A stretch of DNA of 64,000 bases from Saprospiraceae bacterium. Lineage in GTDB: Bacteria; Bacteroidota; Bacteroidia; Chitinophagales; Saprospiraceae. The stretch is from positions 186,001 through 250,000 of the forward strand of contig JADKDE010000003.1 in the NCBI GenBank assembly GCA_016718505.1, written 5' to 3'. The translations under genes and the position numbers were made by a program. The notes beneath the pieces were generated by a model. That model had not been told where the DNA came from, did no database searches, and saw only the letters and a list, made by a program, of their open reading frames with translations. Below are positions 27,370 to 36,108 of this stretch, piece by piece; position 1 is the first letter of the stretch; every line of letters begins with the position of its first letter.

Positions 27370-29139
27370 TCACAATAGAATCGGATTTAAGGCGTCACTA
27401 GATTGCTTTTCGATCATCTCTCGGTAGTGGCCCAACTCCATGGCCATCAACTCATCGTGGCTGCCCTGCTCTAGTATTTCGCCGTCTTGAAGGACTATGA
27501 TTTGATCTGCCCTTCTAATCGTGGACAAACGGTGGGCTATGATGATGGAAGTTCGATTGTCTAAAAGTTTTTCAATGGCTTTTTGGATGGCTTGTTCGGA
27601 CTCGTTGTCGATGGAGGAAGTTGCCTCATCTAGGATCAGGATATCGGGCATGAAAACCATGGCACGGATGAACGCAATAAACTGCCGCTGACCCATCGAG
27701 AGATTATTCCCACGCTCCATCACCTCGAAATGATACCCATTAGGTAGCGTTTCTATGAACTCGTGAAGGCCAAGGTCCTTAGCGGAGCGCTGAACATCGC
27801 TGAGGGTAATCCTAGAATCCATCATTCGAATGTTTTCAAAGATGCTGCCTGAAAAAAGAAACACATCCTGTAGTACCAATGAAAATTTCGAACGCAAGTC
27901 ATGAGGATCCAGTTCATTGATAGAAATTCCGTTACACAAGATATCTCCAGCTTGAATTGGATAAAAACGCATCAAAACATTGATGATGCTCGATTTACCA
28001 CTACCTGTGCTTCCTACGATGGCAAGGCTCGTATTGGGTTTAAGTTCCAGGTTAATTCCTTTTAGAACCTTGTTTTGGTCGTTGTAGCTGAATTCTACAT
28101 TTTGGAACTCAATATGATCTAGTGTATCAGTAATCGTTTTGGCTCCTTGGGGTTCGTTGTCATCTTGGTCATCCAACAGCGCGAAAACTCTTTCTGAGGC
28201 CACCATACCCATCTGGAGGCTGTTAAATTTGTCCGCTAGCATCCGCATAGGGCGAAATAGCATTGCAACAAATTCAGGAAAGGCGATTAAAGCTCCTACA
28301 GAAATACTCTCATCCACAACGCCTCTTGCTCCCCACCAAACCATCAGTCCTAAGGTCATGGCGGAGATGATTTCAACTACCGGAAAAAAGATGGAATAAT
28401 AGAGTATGGAATCAATATTAGCCTTGTTGTAGCTCTTGTTAATTTTGGCGAAATTATCCCATTCTTGGGTCTGTGCATTGAACAAGTGAACGATCTTCAT
28501 ACCTGAAATACGCTCTTGAAGATAGGCGTTCATATTGGCGATTTGGGTTCGGACTCGTTGGAAACTTTCTTTCACCTTTTCTTTGAAAACGTAGGTACTA
28601 AAAATCATCAAGGGCATCGTCAAAAGGCAAATCAGCGTAAGTCTATAACTATTGGTAAACATGATGACCAAAACCGCTATGATAGAAATTAAATCGGCCA
28701 AAATGGTTATAGCACCTTGCGAAAATACGGAATTGATGGTTTCGATGTCGGAGATGGTGCGAGTATTGAGATTGCCAATAGGAGTCTTGTCAAAATACTG
28801 CAATTTGAGTGACAAAATCTTTTGAAAAACACGATTTCGAAGGTCTTTTACGACATTCTGTGCCAAGCGCGAGGTCGAATAATTGAATACATATTTCAAG
28901 AAAACCTCTACGATCAAAAGTGCAAAGATGAGCAATGTCATCCTCAGCATTCCAGGACCATCGTTGGTCATCACATGCTGATCGATCATCCGTTGGATCA
29001 ATAAGGGCCGAAATGAACCCAAAGGAGACATAACCAAAACGAGTACCAAGCAGACGCCGTAAAGTACGGGGTAAGGAAACCCTAATTTCAGTATTCGCCA
29101 CAAGACTTGGCTATCAAATGATTTTTTCTTCTCGCTCAC
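27370..29139 (-). CDS. MsbA-type ABC exporter (fused permease and ATPase)
   Basis: 589-residue half-transporter. Residues ~1-330 contain six membrane segments of the ABC type 1 exporter fold; the ATPase follows with Walker A GSTGSGKSS, signature LSMGQRQ, Walker B ILILDEATSSID and H-loop IIAHRLST. This architecture serves lipid A flipping (MsbA) or drug/peptide export. In Bacteroidota such genes are usually annotated as multidrug or lipid exporters; the substrate is not determinable. It is followed by prfB upstream on the same strand with a 35-base spacer. Confidence 0.9.
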   Translation of the reverse strand: MSEKKKSFDSQVLWRILKLGFPYPVLYGVCLVLVLVMSPLGSFRPLLIQRMIDQHVMTNDGPGMLRMTLLIFALLIVEVFLKYVFNYSTSRLAQNVVKDLRNRVFQKILSLKLQYFDKTPIGNLNTRTISDIETINSVFSQGAITILADLISIIAVLVIMFTNSYRLTLICLLTMPLMIFSTYVFKEKVKESFQRVRTQIANMNAYLQERISGMKIVHLFNAQTQEWDNFAKINKSYNKANIDSILYYSIFFPVVEIISAMTLGLMVWWGARGVVDESISVGALIAFPEFVAMLFRPMRMLADKFNSLQMGMVASERVFALLDDQDDNEPQGAKTITDTLDHIEFQNVEFSYNDQNKVLKGINLELKPNTSLAIVGSTGSGKSSIINVLMRFYPIQAGDILCNGISINELDPHDLRSKFSLVLQDVFLFSGSIFENIRMMDSRITLSDVQRSAKDLGLHEFIETLPNGYHFEVMERGNNLSMGQRQFIAFIRAMVFMPDILILDEATSSIDNESEQAIQKAIEKLLDNRTSIIIAHRLSTIRRADQIIVLQDGEILEQGSHDELMAMELGHYREMIEKQSSDALNPILL

Positions 29140-29174
29140 TAATTCATATTATAATAAAGGTAAAATAGATAACG

Positions 29175-30264
29175 CTATGACTTTATCTCTTGTTTCGACA
29201 TCATGTATGATTTTAGAAAAGGATCGAGTCCTCCATCCAAAACTGCGTCGGTATTTCTGGATTCATAATTGGTTCGGTGATCTTTGACTCTCCTATCGTC
29301 GAGAACATAGGACCTGATTTGGGATCCCCATTCGTTCTTCATTTTTTGGGCTTCGATGGCGTCTCTTTCCATCAACTTTTTTTCCAACTCCATCTCATAA
29401 ATCATGGATTTAAGCATGATAAGGGCTTTTTCTCTATTTTGGATCTGAGATCTTTCTTGTTGGCATTCCGCTACCAATCCTGTTGGAAGGTGACGTACAC
29501 GAACAGCTGACTCAGTTTTGTTTACGTGCTGCCCTCCTGCCCCACTGGCCCTAAAAGTATCCCATTCTATATCGGCGGGATTGATGACTACTTTGATTCT
29601 ATCATCGACCATGGGATGAACGAATACTGATGCAAAGGAAGTCATTCTTTTTCCTTGAGAATTGAAGGGGCTGATACGTACCAATCGATGGACACCATTT
29701 TCACCTTTCAACATACCAAATGCAAAATCTCCCGAAAACTCTAATGACACTGATTTAATACCTGCCACATCCCCATCCTGCTTGTTCAATTCAGATACTT
29801 TATAACCTGACTTTTCACCCCACATTATATACATTCTCTCCAGCATAGCCGACCAATCGCAACTTTCGGTACCACCAGCACCAGCGTTGATCTCAAGGAT
29901 ACAACTGAGTTCATCCTCAGGCTTGTTGAGCGTAGATCGGAACTCGACATCATCTATCACATCGAGGGCAAGACGATATGCCTCGTCCACTTCTTCTTCG
30001 GTCGCCATTTCTTCCTTGGAAAATTCAAACAATACTTCCAAATCATCGACAGCAGTCTGCACTTTTTCGAAAGATGCCACCCAAAGTTTGTGCATCTTGA
30101 TTTCCCTTAGAATGGATTCTGCTTCGTCTGGTTTTTCCCAAAAAGTTGGGTTAAGAGATTTGTCGGTTTTATCTTCAATTTGGATCAATCGATTCTCGAC
30201 GTCAAAGATAGCTTCTTAAGGAAGCAACTCTTTCTTTTAAAGATTTTAATTGTTCAATGGTCAT
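29175..30264 (-). CDS. prfB: Peptide chain release factor 2 (programmed +1 frameshift)
   Basis: RF2 recognises UGA and UAA and triggers peptide release. The main frame contains the GAGGTESCDWSAMLERMYI region, GGQHVNKTESAVRV with the catalytic GGQ, and the C-terminal KDHRTNYESRNTDAVLDG. The gene actually begins at the ATG at 30262-30264: 20 codons (MTIEQLKSLKERVASLRSYL) lead to an in-frame TGA at 30202-30204 in the context TAT CTT TGA C. A +1 shift there continues as DVENRLIQIEDKT into the main frame. The full product is 362 residues. Without the shift only a truncated start (TTG at 30188) would be available. RF2 shortage promotes the shift, a conserved autoregulation. Confidence 0.95.
30201..30210 (-). 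other. prfB: RF2 +1 programmed frameshift site
   Basis: Minus-strand TAT CTT TGA C, identical to the slippery site of E. coli prfB. Upstream codons TCC TTA AGA AGC replace the strong Shine-Dalgarno-like stimulator (AGG GGG) of E. coli, so stimulation by anti-SD pairing may be weak or absent here. Confidence 0.93.
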
Positions 30265-30285
30265 AGCCAAATTCTGTTTGAACCA

Positions 30286-30293
30286 CAAAGGTA
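30286..30293 (-). promoter_or_regulatory. Putative promoter of prfB
   Basis: Minus-strand TACCTTTG, exact TAnnTTTG box, 22 bases upstream of the true prfB ATG. Its location supports the upstream start at 30264. Confidence 0.6.
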
Positions 30294-30334
30294 AGAAAAC
30301 AGCAAAATATATCTAGGAGATTATTGAAAAAGGT

Positions 30335-30366
30335 AAAAAAGGGATCGATAATGGCGTATCAATCCC
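30335..30366 (-). terminator. Intrinsic terminator of the 30384-32429 gene
   Basis: On the minus strand GGGATTGAT / ATCGATCCC stem with one wobble pair and an 8-base loop, followed by six T residues, 18 bases after the stop codon. Confidence 0.8.
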
Positions 30367-30383
30367 CTAGAAATTTACTAAAA

Positions 30384-32429
30384 TTATTTTTGTATGGAAA
30401 TCCTTGAAGTGAGGATATGGTCTTCGTATTCGCACTGGATGATGTAAATGCCCTGTGGTAAATCCAAAAACAATCGATGTTCGCTGCCATTGAATGGTAC
30501 TACTTCCATTGATTTAAATTCCCGCTCTAATTTCCCCGAAGTATTAAATATCTTGATAGATTTTTGTATAGAATTGGAAGGTGGTAATTGAAGTGTGACC
30601 AAGCCTGAAGTTGGATTAGGAAATACGATCAAATCACCGAAATTAGTTTTCTCCGTGCGTTTCTGGATCAAATGATCTTCCTGATTTTTAAATGATTGAA
30701 CTCGGTCTTTATAATCTTTTGAGTTACAAATCGCCAAAAGCTCTTCAGTTGTTGCGGGAGGGGTAAAATGTAAACACTCAAGGGGTGGAATTATAGTTTT
30801 GAATGAATTAAAATCGTTGAAATTTTCAATATTTCTGGAATATTTAACTACTTCTTCATCGGCTTCGTAGATATTGGTATATACGTATTCTTGACCATTG
30901 GGTGCAGAAAAGACAGCAGTAACCTTTATTCCAGACTTGTCTGAATAATCATTTGGATTTCCATAAAGGAATTCTTGGGTTCCTCGGTCTGGGAAGCAAT
31001 CGTAGTATTTACCATATTCTTTAATCACAGGCTTAAACTCCTTTAAGCAGCCGAAAGGAATCGTGCCTTCGATAAATTTTCCCTTGTAAATATAGTTTGC
31101 ATTCAAATAGACGATGGATAATTGTGAACTTGGATTGATCGTGTATTTCAGATCATTCTTCAGACCTATCCTAGTCTTGTTGTTATCCGAACCTCCACAG
31201 CGGTAATCGTAGCCACTGTCTCCAGATTCTCCATAAACTTCATTATAGACATTTTCTACTAAAAACACTGGCTTCTCCAACAAAGTAAAAGTCCCCAAAA
31301 TATTATTATAGTAAGGAATCCACCTAGGATCAACAGCAAAGGTATTAGAACCTGGGTTAGTAATAAGGACATCTTGATAATATGCAAAAACATAATTGGG
31401 TCTTTCTCCTGCTAAGCGACCAAGATATGTCAAAGAAACTGGCTTGCTAGGCTGGCTTTTTTTGTACAATCCAGCCGCAAATGTACTATAATTTATAATG
31501 GTAGAAACTCCAGGATCTATTAAATTCACCTGTTCAATCAATGGATTTAAAAATTTATGTAATTCATAAGAATCTGCTACATTTCCCTGACTTTCAGTAG
31601 AATTCAACCCATTAATAATTTTGGATGTCTCTGCTATTTCACGCAGTTTTTTTCCAATTTTTGAGTTAGATTCCGTACCTAAAGAAAGTATATTTGGATT
31701 TGTACCCGCCCTAATTGCGTCTGGACCAAAAGTTACTACCTGACCATTAACTACAATTGTAGTTGTAAAAATTTTCTCCAAGATTAAACGTATAGAAAGG
31801 ACTGATCTATCCATGCAGGTGCATGGGTCGTAATTCAAAGAAAAGTCTGCAAATGTCCAATAAGGCAAACTATTGGCGAATTCATCATTAGCCATAGTAC
31901 CAGGCACAAAACCTGCGTTAAACACTTTTAATGGTTTTCTAAAAACCTCAGGAGACATATTTTCAAGAAGGGCTGTTTTAGTAGCGCCGTCGAAAAACGA
32001 TAATTGCAGAAGTACGTTGTTATACTGGTCGAATATATTTGTAACAGCTATAAATACCCTAAGAACCCCAGAAAATTTATTGTATAAAATAATCCATGGT
32101 TGCTCAACGAATTGATTAGGGCTACCAAAGCTATGGACCACATAGGTCCAACCATCTTCAGTTGCATAGTCTTTAATTATGTTGTGTGCAAACGGAGCAA
32201 TATTCCCATTAGAATTCCCCACAGCATGAAAAGGATTCTCTAGATATGTTCTGCCTAGATTGTGACTGAGATAACATTCAAAAATTTCGGCTTGAAAATC
32301 AAAATTAGGCCCATGTGGAGGGTTTATAGGGCATATGACCGGATATTCTTGAGCATTTAAAGTAGAGAAACTTAAAATAGTAGCTATGTATATCAAAATA
32401 CATGAATAAACAATACTTAATTTTTTCAT
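30384..32429 (-). CDS. Secreted protein with T9SS type A sorting domain, otherwise unknown
   Basis: 681 residues: signal peptide (LIYIATILSFSTLNAQ), a long region of unknown fold rich in aromatic residues and beta-prone sequence, and a C-terminal T9SS sorting domain (GDLIVFPNPTSGLVTLQLP … LPQGIYIIQCEYEDHILTSRI). Several cysteine-containing segments (DPCTCMDR, YDYRCGGSDN) could hold disulfides. I recognise no catalytic domain. It has its own terminator and no co-directional neighbour nearby. Confidence 0.75.
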   Translation of the reverse strand: MKKLSIVYSCILIYIATILSFSTLNAQEYPVICPINPPHGPNFDFQAEIFECYLSHNLGRTYLENPFHAVGNSNGNIAPFAHNIIKDYATEDGWTYVVHSFGSPNQFVEQPWIILYNKFSGVLRVFIAVTNIFDQYNNVLLQLSFFDGATKTALLENMSPEVFRKPLKVFNAGFVPGTMANDEFANSLPYWTFADFSLNYDPCTCMDRSVLSIRLILEKIFTTTIVVNGQVVTFGPDAIRAGTNPNILSLGTESNSKIGKKLREIAETSKIINGLNSTESQGNVADSYELHKFLNPLIEQVNLIDPGVSTIINYSTFAAGLYKKSQPSKPVSLTYLGRLAGERPNYVFAYYQDVLITNPGSNTFAVDPRWIPYYNNILGTFTLLEKPVFLVENVYNEVYGESGDSGYDYRCGGSDNNKTRIGLKNDLKYTINPSSQLSIVYLNANYIYKGKFIEGTIPFGCLKEFKPVIKEYGKYYDCFPDRGTQEFLYGNPNDYSDKSGIKVTAVFSAPNGQEYVYTNIYEADEEVVKYSRNIENFNDFNSFKTIIPPLECLHFTPPATTEELLAICNSKDYKDRVQSFKNQEDHLIQKRTEKTNFGDLIVFPNPTSGLVTLQLPPSNSIQKSIKIFNTSGKLEREFKSMEVVPFNGSEHRLFLDLPQGIYIIQCEYEDHILTSRISIQK

Positions 32430-32811
32430 ATTTGCCTATTTTAATTTATTTTACAATATTCTAAACACCATCTAGCATTTTCGCCCACTAAGTTTTATTC
32501 AAGAATTTAGCTTTTCAAAAGAAAAATCTATATTTTTTGGACAATAGTATAAAACTAGTCCTTTATAAAATCAACAAAAGTGGACCGAAGACTTTTTCAT
32601 AGGGTATAGATTTATGCACGAGGTTTAAAGATTAATTTCCTAGGATTTCAACTTAAAGATATCATCATTTCTTTAAAATAAAGTATTTATTCAAAATTAT
32701 TTTGCAGATTTTTATACCTATAAAATAAAAATATGGGTAAATACACAACAGGCATCCGCCTCCTCTGAATGAGTAGAATTTTTAATCAATTGTCATAAAA
32801 CCCTGTGAGAA
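32430..32811. other. Non-coding spacer
   Basis: 382 AT-rich bases upstream of the T9SS cargo gene and downstream of the helicase gene. I see no gene, repeat-family copy or convincing promoter box in it. Confidence 0.5.
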
Positions 32812-34062
32812 CTAGCGACCTCTTGCTGGAGGTCTTCCTGAAAACTTACCTGGGGCAGGGGGTCGATTTTTACTTCTACCAAAAGGAGGGCGTTGATTGG
32901 ACTTGGCTGCTGGTGGCGCAGGTTTTGCGTCTTCTGCCAAAGGATAAGGATTGTTCAAACCCAAGGGTATTGTCTTGCCAATAAGCTTCTGTATATCCTT
33001 GAGGTCGCCTTTTTCCTCTACGTCGCAAAAAGAAATCGCTATACCGCTGTTACCTGCTCTACCAGTACGCCCGATGCGGTGCACGTAAGTTTCAGGCACT
33101 TCGGGCAATTCAAAATTGAAAACGTGGCTTAGCTCATCGATATCGATACCTCTTGAGGCGATGTCTGTAGCTACCAAGACCTGTATGGTGCCATTTTTGA
33201 AATTGTTCAAGGCGTTTTGTCGAGCGTTCTGAGCTTTATTTCCATGGATGGCTGCGGCGGAAATATGGTGTGCATGAAGCACTTTTACCACTTTGTCGGC
33301 ACCGTGTTTGGTTCGAGTAAAAACCAAGGCTGATTTGATGTCATTCTCCCTCAATAAATGGATAAGAAGTTTATTTTTATCGGCTTTGGCCACGTAGTAT
33401 AGACTTTGGTCAATAGCATCTACGGTAGAAGAAACGGGTGTCACTTCTACTTTCTTGGGATTGTGCAAAAGTGAATCTGCAAGTTTTTGAATTTCAGGCG
33501 GCATGGTCGCAGAAAAAAACAATGTTTGTCTCTTGGGCGGCAATTTTGTTATCACGCGTTTTACATCGTTGATAAAGCCCATATCCAACATCCGGTCCGC
33601 TTCATCCAAAACAAAAATTTGTAATTGACGTAGGGTGATTATTCCTTGATTTATCAAATCCAATAACCGACCTGGTGTAGCTATCAACACATCGACGCCT
33701 CTTTTCAAATGCTGAACTTGGGGTCCTTGACTTACACCTCCAAAAACCACCGTGTGGCTAATTTTGGTATATTTCCCATAGGCTGCAAAACTTTCGTTGA
33801 TTTGGATTGCCAGTTCCCGAGTTGGCGTCAGGATCAATACTTTGATGCCTGAGCTGTATGTTTTTTCAGTATATAATAATTGTAAAATTGGGATGGCGAA
33901 TGCCGCTGTCTTACCTGTACCCGTCTGTGCGCACCCTAGTAAATCGGTTTGATCCAACACGATCGGGATTGACATTTTTTGAATGGGTGTTGGGGTGGTA
34001 TAGCCTTGTTCGGCCAATGCTAATAGTATCGGATTGATTAATCCTAATTCCTTAAATTCCAT
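32812..34062 (-). CDS. DEAD-box RNA helicase (RhlE type)
   Basis: 416-residue ATP-dependent RNA helicase. Motifs in order: Q motif (TTPTPIQ), Walker A AQTGTGKT, PTRELA, TPGRLLD, DEAD (VLDEADRMLD), SAT (FFSATM), and motif VI HRIGRTGRAG. The C-terminal ~45 residues are a basic Pro/Arg/Gly-rich tail (RPPFGRSKNRPPAPGKF), as in RhlE-type proteins active in ribosome assembly or cold adaptation. The exact RNA target is unknown. Confidence 0.92.
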   Translation of the reverse strand: MEFKELGLINPILLALAEQGYTTPTPIQKMSIPIVLDQTDLLGCAQTGTGKTAAFAIPILQLLYTEKTYSSGIKVLILTPTRELAIQINESFAAYGKYTKISHTVVFGGVSQGPQVQHLKRGVDVLIATPGRLLDLINQGIITLRQLQIFVLDEADRMLDMGFINDVKRVITKLPPKRQTLFFSATMPPEIQKLADSLLHNPKKVEVTPVSSTVDAIDQSLYYVAKADKNKLLIHLLRENDIKSALVFTRTKHGADKVVKVLHAHHISAAAIHGNKAQNARQNALNNFKNGTIQVLVATDIASRGIDIDELSHVFNFELPEVPETYVHRIGRTGRAGNSGIAISFCDVEEKGDLKDIQKLIGKTIPLGLNNPYPLAEDAKPAPPAAKSNQRPPFGRSKNRPPAPGKFSGRPPARGR

Positions 34063-34175
34063 GAATTTTTTTTAATTAAATGTGGGGGTTGGATTGGTTG
34101 TCTTTTCAAAAAAGCTGACGTTAATAATTGAGTCCATTAGCTTACAACTTGCCAACATTATTTGCTTGGAAGACA

Positions 34176-34183
34176 CAAAGGTA
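34176..34183 (-). promoter_or_regulatory. Putative promoter of the RNA helicase gene
   Basis: Minus-strand TACCTTTG, exact TAnnTTTG box, leaving a 5' leader of about 110 bases before the helicase start. Long leaders are common for RNA helicase genes with cold or autoregulation; that is inference. Confidence 0.55.
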
Positions 34184-34347
34184 GTTATATTTTACGAAAA
34201 CTAGCAATTTATCAAAGAAGTACCAAAAATTATTTGGTATTCTCGGCATTCATTTCACCGAAAAATATACCTTTTCAGCCCTAAAAAAACCAAAATACTT
34301 GGCAATTTTTTAATAAAACTCTATCGTATCGCGATTACAAATTCATA

Positions 34348-35262
34348 TTAAACTCCCTCTCCCCACTTTTCCATTTCCTCTTTGCTCCAAAGATCTGGAA
34401 AAAATATCCTTCGCTGATATCTTGGATGCATGTACTTCCGCCAGTCACTCCCACCTGTAGCTTCGGCCTTACCAAGATATTTCCCTGCTGCGTGATAATG
34501 CGACATAACCCAACTAATATTGACGGTATAATCATAATGCCGCATGGCTGCTATTAATTTTTCATCGGATTGAACAACAGTTGGTAGAGATTTGAATTTG
34601 GTCCAGAAATTCGTTGTATTGTAATATTCCATTTTCCTCAAAAACAAATTCTTGTATTTGGCTTCAAAAAGCTGAATTAGTGTGGACTTTTCACCTGTTG
34701 CATGATCTTTGCCAGCTGCTTGCCAATATAAGTGATCATAGGCATGCTCATAGGGCGTATTTCTATCGATGGTGGCTCTAAAGCGGTAATCGATCAAATT
34801 TATGAGTTCGGTAGAAGCAAATTCAATGAGTCTATATTGAGCACTTTGAAAGCCACTCGCTGGGGTCAGGGTAGTTCTAAACTTCTGATACTGAGCAACT
34901 TCCATTCCATCTCCCATGATATCAAAAGACGTGGAGAGCATGTCGAAATAACGGCTTATCCTTTCTAACTTTAAGGTAAAAAAAGCTGCAGTCATATCCT
35001 CCGCACGGCTCACCTGGTCGATTTCCCAAAGGATCATCTTAAAAAGGAGTTCGTTGACTTGATGATATATGATAAAAATCATTTCGTCGGGCAAATTCGT
35101 CCTTTGAACCTGAAGATTGAGCAAAGCATCGGGCTGAATATAATCCCAGTACGTGATGGGCTTGGCCCAAAGCAAACCCTCGAGATGTGTATCTGTATTT
35201 TGTCCAAGGGCTTCATATTTTTCTTCAAGTTGCTGTAAAAGTTCTATCTGTCTATTTTCCAT
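34348..35262 (-). CDS. kynA: Tryptophan 2,3-dioxygenase
   Basis: Heme enzyme that opens the indole ring of tryptophan to N-formylkynurenine, the entry to the kynurenine pathway. The 304-residue helical protein has the typical DEMIFIIYHQVNELLFKMIL segment, the FRTTLTPASGFQSAQYR substrate-binding block, and near the end TGGSDWRKYMHPRYQRR. No other kynurenine genes lie next to it. Length is normal. Confidence 0.94.
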   Translation of the reverse strand: MENRQIELLQQLEEKYEALGQNTDTHLEGLLWAKPITYWDYIQPDALLNLQVQRTNLPDEMIFIIYHQVNELLFKMILWEIDQVSRAEDMTAAFFTLKLERISRYFDMLSTSFDIMGDGMEVAQYQKFRTTLTPASGFQSAQYRLIEFASTELINLIDYRFRATIDRNTPYEHAYDHLYWQAAGKDHATGEKSTLIQLFEAKYKNLFLRKMEYYNTTNFWTKFKSLPTVVQSDEKLIAAMRHYDYTVNISWVMSHYHAAGKYLGKAEATGGSDWRKYMHPRYQRRIFFPDLWSKEEMEKWGEGV

Positions 35263-35279
35263 GTTGCTTGGTTGTAGTA

Positions 35280-35287
35280 CAAAGATA
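35280..35287 (-). promoter_or_regulatory. Putative promoter of kynA
   Basis: Minus-strand TATCTTTG, exact TAnnTTTG box, 17 bases upstream of the kynA start. Confidence 0.6.
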
Positions 35288-35438
35288 ATAAGAATTGCCC
35301 GAATCGGATGGCACCTTTTTAGTCAAAAAGGCCCCTATTGGATGCGCAGAAGGTATAAATGAGATTAAAAAATAAGTATTTTTACTAGAAATGAATGTTT
35401 AATTTTGTTGATTGTAATTAAAGACTTTTGACTTTGTT

Positions 35439-35984
35439 ATGTATATGGATTTTACCGATTGGAATTACCTCATAAATGGAACCCAACGCCAGCAATCGGT
35501 TTTTCAAGTACTTGAAGTTTTAAAGTTAAGGCAATTATTTGTTGAGTATCAACCCATCTTGGTGGGTACCATCCCCATTCAGATTGACATTCCGAGCAGT
35601 GATATCGATATTTTATTATGCCCTAAGGACTTGGTTGAAATGGATGCTTCATTTAAAAAATTGTTTTCATCTTTTGAAAATTTCTCTACCAGATCCTTCG
35701 AAGTGCAGAGTAAACCTTCATTGACTTGTTCATTCGATTTTATGGGTGAAAAAATCGAAATATTCGCTCAAGACTGCCCCACTACCCTACAGTACGGGTA
35801 CCTTCATATGATCATTGAACACCATATACTACAGCGTGAAGGAGAATCATTTCGTCTTAAAGTCGTTGCCCTAAAAAGAGATGGTATTAAAACTGAGGCT
35901 GCCTTCTGCCAGCTATTATTGCTGGATGGAGACCCTTTTGAATCGCTTTTGAACTATGGACGTGACCTTGGTTTTTGTCCATAA
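35439..35984 (+). CDS. DUF4269 family protein (nucleotidyltransferase-like fold)
   Basis: 181-residue protein of the DUF4269 family. GTIPIQIDIPSSDIDILL resembles the GS…DxD metal-binding region of minimal nucleotidyltransferases, and LTCSFDFMGEKIEIF supplies another acidic strand. The Gly-Ser of the classical motif is replaced by GT, so activity is uncertain. Single gene between divergent kynA and convergent nrdA. Confidence 0.75.
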   Translation: MYMDFTDWNYLINGTQRQQSVFQVLEVLKLRQLFVEYQPILVGTIPIQIDIPSSDIDILLCPKDLVEMDASFKKLFSSFENFSTRSFEVQSKPSLTCSFDFMGEKIEIFAQDCPTTLQYGYLHMIIEHHILQREGESFRLKVVALKRDGIKTEAAFCQLLLLDGDPFESLLNYGRDLGFCP

Positions 35985-36108
35985 TTTCTAGACAATTTCG
36001 CTATTTTTTCTTAAATATAGTCCAAACTAGCTTCCAAAAGACGCTTTCCTAGCATTTTTTGGTGTGAAATGGATTGGATAATGATTGAAATGCAACTAAA
36101 CCCCTCTC

